A stretch of 64,000 nt of DNA, from the NCBI GenBank assembly GCA_016707175.1, contig JADJIB010000002.1, forward strand, positions 686,001 to 750,000, written 5' to 3'. Position numbers and translations under genes: made by a program. The notes under the pieces are model-generated. The model did not search any database, was not told the DNA's origin, and was given only the letters and a program-made list of their open reading frames with translations. This DNA is from Candidatus Phosphoribacter hodrii. GTDB lineage: Bacteria; Actinomycetota; Actinomycetes; Actinomycetales; Dermatophilaceae. Shown one piece after another: positions 37,170 to 45,578 of this stretch (position 1 is its first letter; each line of letters opens with the position of its first letter).

Positions 37170-37409
37170 ATGTCCGAATCCCCCAGCCCCGGCTCCGCCC
37201 GCCGGGCCAAACCGCAGCGGCACGCTGTGCTGCTGCGGTTGGACCCTGCCGTGCACGCCGCGCTGGCTCGGTGGGCCGACGACGAGTTGCGCAGCGTCAA
37301 CGCCCAGATCGAACTCCTGGTCCGCCGCGCACTGGACGAGCAGGGGCGTATGCCGCGCGAGGCCGGCCCGCTCCCCCGCCGCGGCCGTCCCACAACCGAC
37401 GGGCCGTGA
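37170..37409 (+). CDS. Small ribbon-helix-helix (Arc/HicB-like) DNA-binding protein
   Basis: A 79-residue protein. Residues 16-56 fit a ribbon-helix-helix fold: a beta strand HAVLLRLDP, then helix HAALARWADDELRS and helix NAQIELLVRRALDEQ. It is often annotated as Arc-like or as a HicB-type antitoxin, but no toxin gene is adjacent. Its position after the SPFH gene and the palindromes before that gene suggest autoregulation of the pair (inference). The C-terminal tail is Pro/Arg-rich and contains a GTATGCCGC motif. Confidence 0.8.
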   Translation: MSESPSPGSARRAKPQRHAVLLRLDPAVHAALARWADDELRSVNAQIELLVRRALDEQGRMPREAGPLPRRGRPTTDGP

Positions 37410-37415
37410 AACGCG

Positions 37416-37450
37416 ACGAAGGGCGCCCGCGGCTGTGGGGCGCCCTTCGT
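37416..37450. terminator. Hairpin between RHH gene and convergent membrane protein gene
   Basis: Perfect 13-base arms ACGAAGGGCGCCC (37416-37428) and complement (37438-37450), nine-base loop, just after the RHH stop codon and just before the stop of the convergent gene. Confidence 0.75.
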
Positions 37451-37467
37451 GGTGGAGCGGACTCTCG

Positions 37468-38052
37468 TCAGACGAGAGCGGGCTCCTTGTGGGAAGCAGT
37501 CGTCGGGGCAACCCGAGCGGCGTGCCGGAGGCCGAGGAGCCCGAGGACGAGGAACATGAGCGCGCCAGCGAAGGCCGCGTAGGCGGCATACATGGCGATG
37601 ACGCCCATCGTTCCGAAGGCGTAGGCGTTGAGCAGGAGGCCGCGCAGGGTCGAACCCATGAAGAGCGACTCTCGCAGGTCGCCGAGCTTGGCGACGGCAG
37701 CCGGGTCGGCACCCGCAGTGGCCTTGAGCTTCTGGAACTCGCCCGAGACCTCGGAGTAGGTCTTGCCGCCCGAGGACTTGTTCATGTGAACGAGGATGTA
37801 GTGGTCGGCGTAGGCCTTGGCCTGCTCACCGGTCTCCATCGGCTGGCCGGCGAACTGGGTCAGGTAGGGCTTGATGAGCGGGTCTTCGATAGCACCGCCG
37901 GACGGCATCGTGATGTGCTGGTCGGCGAGCTGCGTGCGGACGTTCTCGGCGACGAAGTTGCTGGCCCAGGTGAGGAGGCCGCCTGCTGCGAGCAGGACGA
38001 CGGCCATGACCAGGCCGGTCCAGGAAATCAACTTGTCGAGCATGGTGCGCAT
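37468..38052 (-). CDS. Hypothetical two-helix membrane protein (often misnamed LigA-like)
   Basis: A 194-residue protein with an N-terminal helix (LVMAVVLLAAGGLLTWA), an extracytoplasmic domain containing ITMPSGGAIEDP, ADHYILVHMNKSSGGKTYSEVS and LRESLFMGSTLRG, and one or two C-terminal helices. Actinobacterial relatives are frequently annotated as aromatic ring-opening dioxygenase LigA, but I see no dioxygenase motif. The function is unknown. Confidence 0.8.
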   Translation of the reverse strand: MRTMLDKLISWTGLVMAVVLLAAGGLLTWASNFVAENVRTQLADQHITMPSGGAIEDPLIKPYLTQFAGQPMETGEQAKAYADHYILVHMNKSSGGKTYSEVSGEFQKLKATAGADPAAVAKLGDLRESLFMGSTLRGLLLNAYAFGTMGVIAMYAAYAAFAGALMFLVLGLLGLRHAARVAPTTASHKEPALV

Positions 38053-38204
38053 CTGGATCGTGTCCTTCTCGTTCCGGCGGGGCCGGAGTCGATTATTGGT
38101 TGACCCCTCAAGCGTCTCCCCATACTGGGCTTATTAGCAGAGGCCGATGGTCCCACGTCACTGAGTCTTGAATCACAGGACGCCCACAGAGTTGCCATGT
38201 CGCG

Positions 38205-38642
38205 CTAGGCAATCGCGCTCTCTTGACCCCTAATCTCGTCCATGCGCCAGATCGCCTGCGGCGTCGCGACTGCGAAGGCCAGCAGCGGCATACCCGCGTC
38301 TCGGCAGACCCTCGCCGCAGCCTCGTGCCACTCGCGGTCCGAGTCGACGGTCTGGCGTCGCCCGGGCCGGGCCACGATGACCACGAGGGCGCACCCATCG
38401 AGGGTGTCGGTCAGGCGCGTGAACGGTTCGAAGAGGGCAGCCTTGTTGCCGAAGGCCTGCTCGTCCAACTCGGTGATCACGCACGGCTGGGCCAGGTGGC
38501 CGGAGGGGTAGCAGACCAGGACGTAGATGGCCCCCGCCTCCCTGTCGGCGACGGTCGCCATGAGGTCGACGACATCGATGAAGATCGCGGGGTCGGTGAT
38601 GGGGTGTTCCGGCCAGTCGTCCGGGAGGTCTTGGAAGCTCAT
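38205..38642 (-). CDS. Conserved hypothetical protein
   Basis: A 145-residue soluble protein that I cannot place in a family. It looks like an alpha/beta fold, with strands such as AGAIYVLVCYPSG and GCALVVIVARPGRR, a helix around EWHEAAARVCRDAG, and LLAFAVATPQAIWRMDEIR at the end. No membrane segment or signal is seen. It starts at an ATG at 38642 and stands alone between nrdJ and the small membrane protein, all on the minus strand. A GGCATACC motif lies near 38288. Confidence 0.7.
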   Translation of the reverse strand: MSFQDLPDDWPEHPITDPAIFIDVVDLMATVADREAGAIYVLVCYPSGHLAQPCVITELDEQAFGNKAALFEPFTRLTDTLDGCALVVIVARPGRRQTVDSDREWHEAAARVCRDAGMPLLAFAVATPQAIWRMDEIRGQESAIA

Positions 38643-38724
38643 GCACCCACTGTGGCCGCGGCGGGCACCAGCCTGCAGAAGTTTTCCACAGCCTGCCCTC
38701 GCGGTCGATGGCGGTCCACACAGG

Positions 38725-38767
38725 ACAGCGGGTGGGGCCGGGCTTCCCCTCGGGCCCCACCCGCTGT
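38725..38767. terminator. Strong hairpin downstream of nrdJ
   Basis: Perfect 15-base arms, 38725-38739 and 38753-38767 (ACAGCGGGTGGGGCC and complement), with a 13-base loop. It lies 80 bases after the nrdJ stop in the direction of transcription and has no T-run. Confidence 0.7.
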
Positions 38768-38847
38768 GTCTATGCGTGGCGTCGGGCCCGGAGTCTTACG
38801 CCCGGGCCCGACTCATTCAGTTGTGGTTCCGCTCCAACGGCTGGCGT

Positions 38848-41835
38848 TCAGCTGCAGCCGCTGGTGCTGCCGCAGCCTTCGCAGACGTAGCACGAGCCGG
38901 CCGGGCGCATCTTGGTCCCGCAGGTCATGCACATCGGCGCGTCGGCCGCCTTGCCCTGGAACTTGGTGAGCAGGTCTTGCGACGAGTGGATCTCGATGCC
39001 GACCTCCCGGGCCGAGGCCGCTCCGGCGCCGGAGATGACCTCGCCGGCGTGTTCGGCGGACTTGGCCGCGGCGACCGGTGCTGACGCGGAGGCCGCGGGA
39101 GCCACCGGTGCGGCAGCGCTCGAGGACTTCTCGGGAGCCACCGGCGAGTGCCGGACCATCGACTGTGCCGAGGCTTCGAGGTCATCCTCATAGTCGCCAT
39201 CGGAGGAGTCGGGGGCGGCATACGAGCCGGTCTCCAGGTGCCGAGCACGCTCGTCGGCGGTGTGGATGCCCATGAACGAGCGGGTCTCGAAGTCGAGGTA
39301 GTCCAGCGCGAGACGACGGAAGACGTAGTCCATGATCGACTGCGCCATCCGGATGTCCGGGTCGTCGGTCGGGCCGGCCGGCTCGAAGCGCAGGTTGGTG
39401 AACTTCTCGACGAAGGTCTCCAACGGCACGCCGTACTGCAGGCCGATCGACACGGCAATGGCGAACGAGTCCATCACCCCGGCCAGGGTCGACCCCTGCT
39501 TGCCGAGCTTGACGAACAACTCACCGAGACCGTCGTCGGGGTAGGACCCGGCCGTGAGGTAACCCTCGGCGCCACCGACGGAGAACGAGATGGTCTGGCT
39601 CGGGCGACGCTTGGGCAGGCGCTTGCGCACCGGGCGGTATTCCACCCGCTCGACAACCTTGACGACCGGCTCCGCCGCGCCTGCCGCACCGGCAGCCTTG
39701 GCCGCAGCCGCATCCTTGGCGGTCGACCCGCCGTCGGAGAGGGGCTGGCCGACCTTGCAGTTGTCGCGGTAGACCGCGAGCGCCTTGAGGCCGGACTTCC
39801 ACCCCTGCAGGTAGACGTCGGCGATCTCCTCGACCGTCGCCGTCTCAGGCAGGTTGACCGTCTTGGAGATGGCGCCGGAGAGGAACGGCTGGCACGCCGC
39901 CATCATCCGCACGTGACCCATCGGCGAGATCGCCCGGGCACCCATCGCGCAGTCGAAGATGTCGTAGTGCTCCGGCTTGAGGCCCGGGGCGTCGATGACG
40001 TGACCCTTGTCGGCGATGTATTCCACGATCGCCTCGATCGACTCCTGCTGGTAACCCAACTTCCGCAGGGCTCGCGGGATGGTGAGGTTGACGATCTGCA
40101 TCGACCCGCCACCGACGAGCTTCTTGAACTTGACCAGCGAGAAGTCCGGCTCGATGCCGGTCGTGTCGCAGTCCATCATGAAGCCGATGGTCCCGGTCGG
40201 CGCGAGCACGGAGGCCTGCGCGTTGCGGAAGCCGTTGCGCTCGCCCAGCTTGACGACCGCGTCCCATGCCTTGGTGGCCGCTTCGTGGATCTCACGGTCC
40301 ATCACGTCATAGGTGCGCACCGAGTCGTTGGCCGCCTGGTGCTTGCGCATGACGCGCTGGTGGGCCGCGGCGTTGCGGGCGTAACCGGCATACGGACCGA
40401 CCACTGCGGCGAGCTCGGCGGAACGCTTGTATGCCGCGCCGGTGAGCAAGCTGGTGATGCCCGCCGCGAGCGCGCGGCCACCGTCGGAGTCATAGCCGTG
40501 GCCGGTCGCCATGAGCAGCGCGCCGAGGTTGGCGTAGCCGATGCCCAGCTGCCGGTAGTCGCGCGTGGTGACCCCGATCGACTCGGTCGGGAAGTCGGCG
40601 AAGCAGATGGAGATGTCCATCGCCGTGATGACCAGCTCCGCGACCTTCTGGAAGGTCACCGCGTCGAAGGTGTCGTCGTCGCGCAGGAACTTGAGCAGGT
40701 TGAGCGAGGCCAGGTTGCACGAGGAGTTGTCCAGCGACATGTACTCCGAGCACGGGTTGGACGCGGTGATCCGGCCGGTCTCGGGGTTGGTGTGCCAGTC
40801 GTTGATCGTGTCGTCGTACTGGATGCCCGGGTCGGCGCACTCCCACGCGGCCTTGGCGATCTTGTCGAACAACTCGCGGGCGTCGACCTCACGGATGACC
40901 CGGTTGTCCATCCGCCCGCGCAGCCCGAAGGACGCGCCCTCCTCGACGGCGCGCATGAACTCGTCCGAGACCCGGACGGAGTTGTTGGCGTTCTGATACT
41001 GCACGGACACGATGTCCTTGCCGCCCAGGTCCATGTCGAAACCGGCGTCCCGCAGCGCGCGGATCTTGTCTTCTTCGCGCGCCTTGGTGTCGATGAACTC
41101 TTCGATGTCGGGGTGGTCGACGTCGAGGACGACCATCTTGGCCGCGCGGCGGGTCGCGCCACCGGACTTGATCGTCCCTGCGGACGCGTCGGCGCCGCGC
41201 ATGAAGGACACCGGGCCCGAGGCCGTGCCACCGGAGGAGAGCAGCTCACTGGAGGCGCGGATCCGGCTCAGGTTGAGCCCGGCACCGGACCCGCCCTGGA
41301 AGATCTTCCCCTCCTCCTTGTACCAATTGAGGATCGAGTCCATCGAGTCATCGACCGAGAGGATGAAGCACGCCGACACCTGCTGTGGCGAGGAGGTCCC
41401 GACGTTGAACCACACCGGGGAGTTGAACGAGAACACCTGGTGCAGCAGCGCATAGGTCAGCTCGTGCTCGAAGATCTCGGCGTCATCCTCGGTCGCGAAG
41501 TAGCCGTGCTCCTTACCGGCCTTGGCGTAGGTGAGGACGACGCGGTCGATGAGCTGGCGCAGCGACCATTCGCGCACCGGCGTCCCCTGCGCACCACGGA
41601 AGTACTTCGTCGTGACAATCGCACCGGCGTTGACCGACCAGAAGTCGGGGAACTCGACCCCGCGCTGCTCGAAGATCGTCTCGCCCGACTTCCAGTTGGT
41701 CTGGACGACGTCGCGCCGCTCCCAGGTCACCTCGTCGTAGGGGTGCACACCGGGGGTGGTGTAGATGCGCTCCACGGTGATGCCCTTGCCCCGGGGGCTC
41801 TTGCGGGCGGTCGACCGGTTCGCAGTTTCCGTCAT
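38848..41835 (-). CDS. nrdJ: Vitamin B12-dependent (class II) ribonucleoside-diphosphate reductase
   Basis: NrdJ, 995 residues, makes deoxyribonucleotides with adenosylcobalamin as radical source. Visible are the specificity/substrate region FWSVNAGAI, NPCSEYMSLDNSSCNLASLNL (centre near residue 370) with active-site cysteines, GTIGFMMDCDTTGIEPDF near 555, and a C-terminal Cys-rich tail (MCMTCGTKM ... CYVCEGCGS) typical of actinobacterial class II enzymes. The ATG at 41835 is preceded by GGGAGGA. It follows nrdR in the same direction with a 115-base gap, and both are expected to be under NrdR control. No oxygen-dependent class I reductase is in the window. Confidence 0.96.
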   Translation of the reverse strand: MTETANRSTARKSPRGKGITVERIYTTPGVHPYDEVTWERRDVVQTNWKSGETIFEQRGVEFPDFWSVNAGAIVTTKYFRGAQGTPVREWSLRQLIDRVVLTYAKAGKEHGYFATEDDAEIFEHELTYALLHQVFSFNSPVWFNVGTSSPQQVSACFILSVDDSMDSILNWYKEEGKIFQGGSGAGLNLSRIRASSELLSSGGTASGPVSFMRGADASAGTIKSGGATRRAAKMVVLDVDHPDIEEFIDTKAREEDKIRALRDAGFDMDLGGKDIVSVQYQNANNSVRVSDEFMRAVEEGASFGLRGRMDNRVIREVDARELFDKIAKAAWECADPGIQYDDTINDWHTNPETGRITASNPCSEYMSLDNSSCNLASLNLLKFLRDDDTFDAVTFQKVAELVITAMDISICFADFPTESIGVTTRDYRQLGIGYANLGALLMATGHGYDSDGGRALAAGITSLLTGAAYKRSAELAAVVGPYAGYARNAAAHQRVMRKHQAANDSVRTYDVMDREIHEAATKAWDAVVKLGERNGFRNAQASVLAPTGTIGFMMDCDTTGIEPDFSLVKFKKLVGGGSMQIVNLTIPRALRKLGYQQESIEAIVEYIADKGHVIDAPGLKPEHYDIFDCAMGARAISPMGHVRMMAACQPFLSGAISKTVNLPETATVEEIADVYLQGWKSGLKALAVYRDNCKVGQPLSDGGSTAKDAAAAKAAGAAGAAEPVVKVVERVEYRPVRKRLPKRRPSQTISFSVGGAEGYLTAGSYPDDGLGELFVKLGKQGSTLAGVMDSFAIAVSIGLQYGVPLETFVEKFTNLRFEPAGPTDDPDIRMAQSIMDYVFRRLALDYLDFETRSFMGIHTADERARHLETGSYAAPDSSDGDYEDDLEASAQSMVRHSPVAPEKSSSAAAPVAPAASASAPVAAAKSAEHAGEVISGAGAASAREVGIEIHSSQDLLTKFQGKAADAPMCMTCGTKMRPAGSCYVCEGCGSTSGCS

Positions 41836-41950
41836 GACTGGGGTCCTCCCTGACCTTGCTGATGCGTCTGTCTCGTCGTCGTACGTCAAGTGCAGCACCG
41901 ACCACCGACAGCCCTCTCGATTCCTCGATCAGGCGCCGGCGCCGGGTCGT

Positions 41951-42523
41951 TCAGTGCGGTGGTGCTGGTGAATCCGCGGCCCCACCAGAGCCCGCCAGGG
42001 CGTCTTCGGTGGCGCGCGGCATACCTGAGGGGTATGCCGCCCCGCCGCCGAGGTGGGCCGGCTCGCGTCCGGTTGCCTCGCGCTCGGCGCGCAGCAGGGT
42101 GATCGCCGCCTCGAAGTCTTCGAGGCTCTCGAAGGCCCGATAGACGGAGGCGAAACGCAGGTAAGCGACCTCGTCGAGCTCGCGCAATGGCTCGAGCACG
42201 GCCAGGCCGACCTCGTGGGCATCGACCTCGGCGCTGCCGGTGGCCCGGACCGATTCCTCGACCCGCTGCGCGAGCCGGGCCAACTGGTCTTCGGTGACCG
42301 GACGGCCCTGGCAGGCCTTGCGGACGCCGACGAGGACCTTCTGGCGGCTGAACGGCTCGGTCGCTCCCGACCGCTTGACCACCGACAGGCTGGCGGTCTC
42401 GATCGTGGTGAAGCGTCGCCCGCACTCGGGGCACAGCCGGCGCCGCCTGATCGACGTGCCGTCGTCGGTCGTGCGCGAGTCGATGACGCGAGAGTCGCCA
42501 TGGCGACAGAACGGACAGTGCAT
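41951..42523 (-). CDS. nrdR: Transcriptional repressor NrdR
   Basis: NrdR, 190 residues, a zinc-ribbon plus ATP-cone repressor of ribonucleotide reductase genes. The zinc ribbon MHCPFCRHGDSRVIDSR ... CPECGRRF occupies residues 1-40 and the ATP-cone (VVKRSGATEPFSRQKVLVGV) starts near residue 50. Family members are about 150-165 residues; this one has a tail of some 30 residues (GGGAAYPSGMPR onward) encoded partly by an inverted GGCATACC pair. Start ATG with GGGGGAGG upstream. The gene leads nrdRJ. Confidence 0.95.
   Translation of the reverse strand: MHCPFCRHGDSRVIDSRTTDDGTSIRRRRLCPECGRRFTTIETASLSVVKRSGATEPFSRQKVLVGVRKACQGRPVTEDQLARLAQRVEESVRATGSAEVDAHEVGLAVLEPLRELDEVAYLRFASVYRAFESLEDFEAAITLLRAEREATGREPAHLGGGAAYPSGMPRATEDALAGSGGAADSPAPPH
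42016..42040. repeat. Inverted GGCATACC pair inside the 3' end of nrdR
   Basis: Perfect ten-base arms GCGGCATACC (42016-42025) and complement (42031-42040) around a five-base loop, translated as AAYPSGMPR in the extra C-terminal tail of NrdR. It may also act as an intra-operon hairpin before nrdJ. Confidence 0.75.
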
Positions 42524-42670
42524 GTGCAGACCTCCCCCTCGACTCGTGCTGACCGTGCGCCTCAGGCGCTTGCCTACACACACCGCTCCTGTGGACAAAC
42601 CTGGGGATCCTCGTGGACGAGGCAGGTATGCCGTGTGGACAGTGTGTGGGTAACTCGCCCCAGCCTGTGG

Positions 42671-42713
42671 ACTACATGTGGATGAATCACACGGCTGTAA
42701 CTACTAGATGTAG
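42671..42713 (-). promoter_or_regulatory. Two NrdR-box-like sites upstream of nrdRJ
   Basis: CTACTAGATGTAG (42701-42713) is an almost perfect palindrome resembling the NrdR box core CWATATATWG. A second, weaker copy, ACTACATGTGGAT (42671), has its centre about 31 bases away, close to three helical turns. NrdR is known to bind paired boxes with whole-turn spacing, so this is a likely autoregulatory site. A perfect TTGACA lies at 42748-42743 on the minus strand, but I cannot place a good -10 for it. Confidence 0.6.
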
Positions 42714-42820
42714 GGGTAACTGTGACCTGTCGGCCCTACTCCTGTCAAGCGCTGGCGAGGTTTGGCACCGATCGGCGTGTCGGGACCGGCGTGTCACGGA
42801 TCAACCTCTGCTGAGCGGCG

Positions 42821-44566
42821 TCAACCCAACCGCATCGGCCGCTCGCATGAGGGTGGTGGCTGCTGTGAGAGCGGCGACCACGGCGGGCAGGGCGCTCGAC
42901 GACGGACCAGGTCGGTCGTGCCTGCCGCCACTGCCGCGAGGTTCCACTGGCTGGTCGAGCCCGCGGTGAGGTACTCCTCGTGGCCGTGGGCGACCCGTCC
43001 GACGGAGCCGTCGGGCAGATCCTGTTGCGCGACGCTCAGTTGGGTGGCTTCGCGCCACAAACCGGGGTCGGCGGCGAATCGGCTGGTGGCGGCGACGACA
43101 TCATCGAGGGCCTCCTCGACATAGAGCTGTCCCGGCGGCAACCGCAGTTGGGCGACGGTGTCCACGCCCATCCCCGGCGACCCGAACACCACGGCGGCAG
43201 CCACCGGCACGGTCGCATCGCGCAGCGCCAGGCCCGTGACGAGCGAGCCGTAGGAGTGGCCCCAGAGGACCAGCCGCGGCGGCTCCTGCGGATGGGCAGC
43301 CCGGCCCGCAGCATCAAGCCCGGCGAGGAGGCTGCCCAGAGCCGGAGACCCAGCCGTGGCCGGGCCCCAACCGGCGACCGACCGCCCGGGCACGACGACC
43401 TCGAGAACGGTCGGAGCGGCATACCCGAGCCAGGTGACCCCGACGACCGGGCGGCCGTCTCCGTGGGCCCGAGACAACCGATCGGCGAGGTCGGCCGCGG
43501 CCTCGACCCCGCGGGAGTAGCTCGCCAGGTCACCGGCCACATCTGCCTGGAAGCCGGGGACGAAGACGGCGACGTGACCGGCACCATCGAGATCGCCGGA
43601 CGTGACCGCCGCAGTGAGGGTGCCCCCGGTGGCGTCCAGGCTCAGCAGTTGGCGGCGCCTCCCGTCGTCGGTGGCCAAGACCTCCTTGATCGCCCGCAAC
43701 CCGTCGAGGGCGGCGATGAGCTCGATGACGCGACGCGATCGCAACTGGGGACGCAGGACATCCCGCCACGGTTGGTCGGCATCGGTCGGCTCGTCCCGGC
43801 GCGCGGCCAACTCAGCCATCAGCCGTTGGGCAGCGCTCTCCAGCACCAACCGGTTGGCGCGATCGCGAGCCCAGGCGGGGAGCCCGTCCCGAGGCCCCAC
43901 CCACTCGGGATGGCTGCGGATCACCTCGTCGCGCTCGATGTCGCTCAACCCGGCGAACCACGCACTGGCCGCGATCGGCCCATCCGGAGGTGGGGAGATC
44001 GAGGTCGGGGACGCCTGCGACCACCATGGCGACCACGGTGCCGACGACGAGTGGGGGGCCATGGACTGCGCCGGGGGCGAAACGGCATACCTGCCGGAAG
44101 CGGCCGTGAGCCGGGCCCGCAGCGTGAACAAGGCCGCTCCGTAGTCCGCTCTGGCGCGCTCGGCCAGGCGCGCGACAACCACTGCAGTGTCCGGCGACCC
44201 AGGGAGCGCCGAGCCGGTGCTTGCCAGGGCGCCGGAGTCCAGCAGGTGGGTTCCCCCGGCGCGGGCGGCTCGCTCGGCTTGATCGAGGGTGCGTTGAGCG
44301 TCGGCCACCTGCTCGCCCGCGGCCCGAATCGCCGCGGCGCACCGATCGAGCCCGTCCGCCACCGTGCGCGCGGTGACCATGAGCTCGGTATGCCGCCCTC
44401 CCGCAGCGCTGCTCGCCGGTCCCGTCCAGGTGTCACCGGGGCCGGAAGTCGCCCGGGCCGACGCCGCCGCACGAAGTCTCGCGGCATGCCCGCCCACGCG
44501 CGTCGCGAGGTGGCCCAGCGCGTCGGGTCGGGCGCGACGGACATCGCCGATGGTCGGCGCCGTCAT
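42821..44566 (-). CDS. Alpha/beta hydrolase, DUF1023 type
   Basis: A 581-residue protein. Residues 1-150 are helical and Ala-rich with a WTGPAS element, similar to WXG100-type secreted domains. Then follow a Pro/Ser linker and an alpha/beta hydrolase domain of the DUF1023 family with GHSYGS (nucleophile Ser) near residue 444. Substrate unknown; relatives occur beside type VII-secretion-like proteins. The start overlaps the stop of a small upstream gene by four bases. The last 27 residues (RRRAPCPPWSPLSQQPP and on) look unlike the family, while the next frame (stop near 42801) reads SALPAVVAALTAATTLM, so a 3' indel is possible. Confidence 0.82.
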   Translation of the reverse strand: MTAPTIGDVRRARPDALGHLATRVGGHAARLRAAASARATSGPGDTWTGPASSAAGGRHTELMVTARTVADGLDRCAAAIRAAGEQVADAQRTLDQAERAARAGGTHLLDSGALASTGSALPGSPDTAVVVARLAERARADYGAALFTLRARLTAASGRYAVSPPAQSMAPHSSSAPWSPWWSQASPTSISPPPDGPIAASAWFAGLSDIERDEVIRSHPEWVGPRDGLPAWARDRANRLVLESAAQRLMAELAARRDEPTDADQPWRDVLRPQLRSRRVIELIAALDGLRAIKEVLATDDGRRRQLLSLDATGGTLTAAVTSGDLDGAGHVAVFVPGFQADVAGDLASYSRGVEAAADLADRLSRAHGDGRPVVGVTWLGYAAPTVLEVVVPGRSVAGWGPATAGSPALGSLLAGLDAAGRAAHPQEPPRLVLWGHSYGSLVTGLALRDATVPVAAAVVFGSPGMGVDTVAQLRLPPGQLYVEEALDDVVAATSRFAADPGLWREATQLSVAQQDLPDGSVGRVAHGHEEYLTAGSTSQWNLAAVAAGTTDLVRRRAPCPPWSPLSQQPPPSCERPMRLG

Positions 44567-44862
44567 CGCAGCGGCCTCGCGTCGACTTCACGGTAGGACT
44601 GCGCCGACCTGCCCAGCGCGCCGGAGTGAGCCACCCAGGCGGCGCCGAGGTCCCTCAGCGACCGACCCCAGGGCTCGCCCGACGGTCGACCGCCACCTGT
44701 GACCGACGAGGGCGCTGGGGTGTGGTTGACGAAGGCCGGCAGGCAGGCGCCGATGGCCTCCAGGTCGCCAACCACCTGCGCTGGGGTGGGAAGTTCTGGG
44801 ACGCGTGCGGCGAGGGACGCCGCCACCTGGTCGAGGGATTCCGGGCACACCGAGAGGTACAC
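44563..44862 (-). CDS. Small WXG100-like partner of the DUF1023 hydrolase
   Basis: A 99-residue helical protein, start GTG at 44862 with GGAAGGAG seven bases upstream. It has LDQVAASLAARV, a Pro/Gly turn, and DLGAAWVAHSGALGRSAQSYREVD at the C-terminus. The size, helix-turn-helix pattern and a central AxW are reminiscent of WXG100 proteins, but the exact WXG is not present, so the family is an inference. The ATGA overlap with the DUF1023 gene suggests the pair act together, possibly as secreted proteins. Confidence 0.65.
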   Translation of the reverse strand: MYLSVCPESLDQVAASLAARVPELPTPAQVVGDLEAIGACLPAFVNHTPAPSSVTGGGRPSGEPWGRSLRDLGAAWVAHSGALGRSAQSYREVDARPLR

Positions 44863-45011
44863 CGCTGGCTCCTTCCGCCATCGGCTCGACCACCCCAACC
44901 CTTGCCTGGACTGTAGGCGAAGCGGCGTCGACCCTGGTCGGCGTTATCCACAGGGAGCGGGCGCGCCGACCCCACTGGCGTCCACCGCCGACCCCACTGG
45001 CGCACAACGCA

Positions 45012-45049
45012 GTGCGTCCCGCCCGCTGAGATCAGCGGACGGGACGCAC
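45012..45049. terminator. Hairpin downstream of the LysM gene
   Basis: Arms of 18 bases with one mismatch, 45012-45029 and 45032-45049 (outer part GTGCGTCCCG and complement). It lies 75 bases after the stop of the LysM gene in its direction of transcription. Confidence 0.65.
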
Positions 45050-45123
45050 CAGACCCGAAAGGGGTCGATGCCACGGGGTCGAGGCGTGGCACCGTCATAG
45101 AGGCCCAGTCAGAGCAGGGCAGG

Positions 45124-45519
45124 TCAGGGCAGGCTGGGAACGACCAGACGCTGGCCGGCGTGAATGGCAGGGGTGTTGAGGCCGTTGGCCAGCTGAAGCT
45201 GGGCGACCCCTTCGGCGATCGACAACTCCGGCAACAGCGCCACGGCCAACTCCGAGAGGGTCTGTCCCGCCTGCACCGTCACCACCCGGCTCTCGACACC
45301 GACCGTGCGAGAGGCGCCGACGGCACCGGCGATGACGAGCAGCGCCACCACAGCGAGGACCAGCCCCAGGACCAATCGGCCCGCGTGGGTGAGCCGCAAC
45401 GGGGCCGGGCGGGTGGCCAACCTCCGCTCGGGGCCGGCAGGCGGCACCAGCCGCAGACGCGAGCGGTCGCGGGCCGGAGCGTGAAGCGGAACGACGTCCC
45501 AGGCGGCCAGTGCGCTCAT
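45124..45519 (-). CDS. LysM membrane protein divergent from lexA (likely SOS cell division suppressor)
   Basis: A 131-residue protein: about 50 basic cytoplasmic residues, one membrane helix (LVLGLVLAVVALLVIAGAVG, residues 58-77), and a C-terminal LysM domain (TVQAGQTLSELAVALL ... NGLNTPAIHAGQRLVVP). The same layout, divergent from lexA, is found in B. subtilis yneA, M. tuberculosis chiZ and Corynebacterium divS, SOS-induced proteins that block division. Three LexA-box-like sites lie between this gene and lexA, so the same role is inferred. ATG at 45519 has AAGGAG upstream. Confidence 0.85.
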   Translation of the reverse strand: MSALAAWDVVPLHAPARDRSRLRLVPPAGPERRLATRPAPLRLTHAGRLVLGLVLAVVALLVIAGAVGASRTVGVESRVVTVQAGQTLSELAVALLPELSIAEGVAQLQLANGLNTPAIHAGQRLVVPSLP

Positions 45520-45578
45520 CGGGCTCTCCTTGTCGGTGCGGGGCTGCTTCGCTGCGGAACCAGCCGTGGGAAGGTCAG

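Noticed and set aside
37170..37409. Toxin-antitoxin module at the RHH gene
   Set aside because: No toxin-sized reading frame adjoins it; the neighbour is an SPFH protein and the other side is a convergent terminator.
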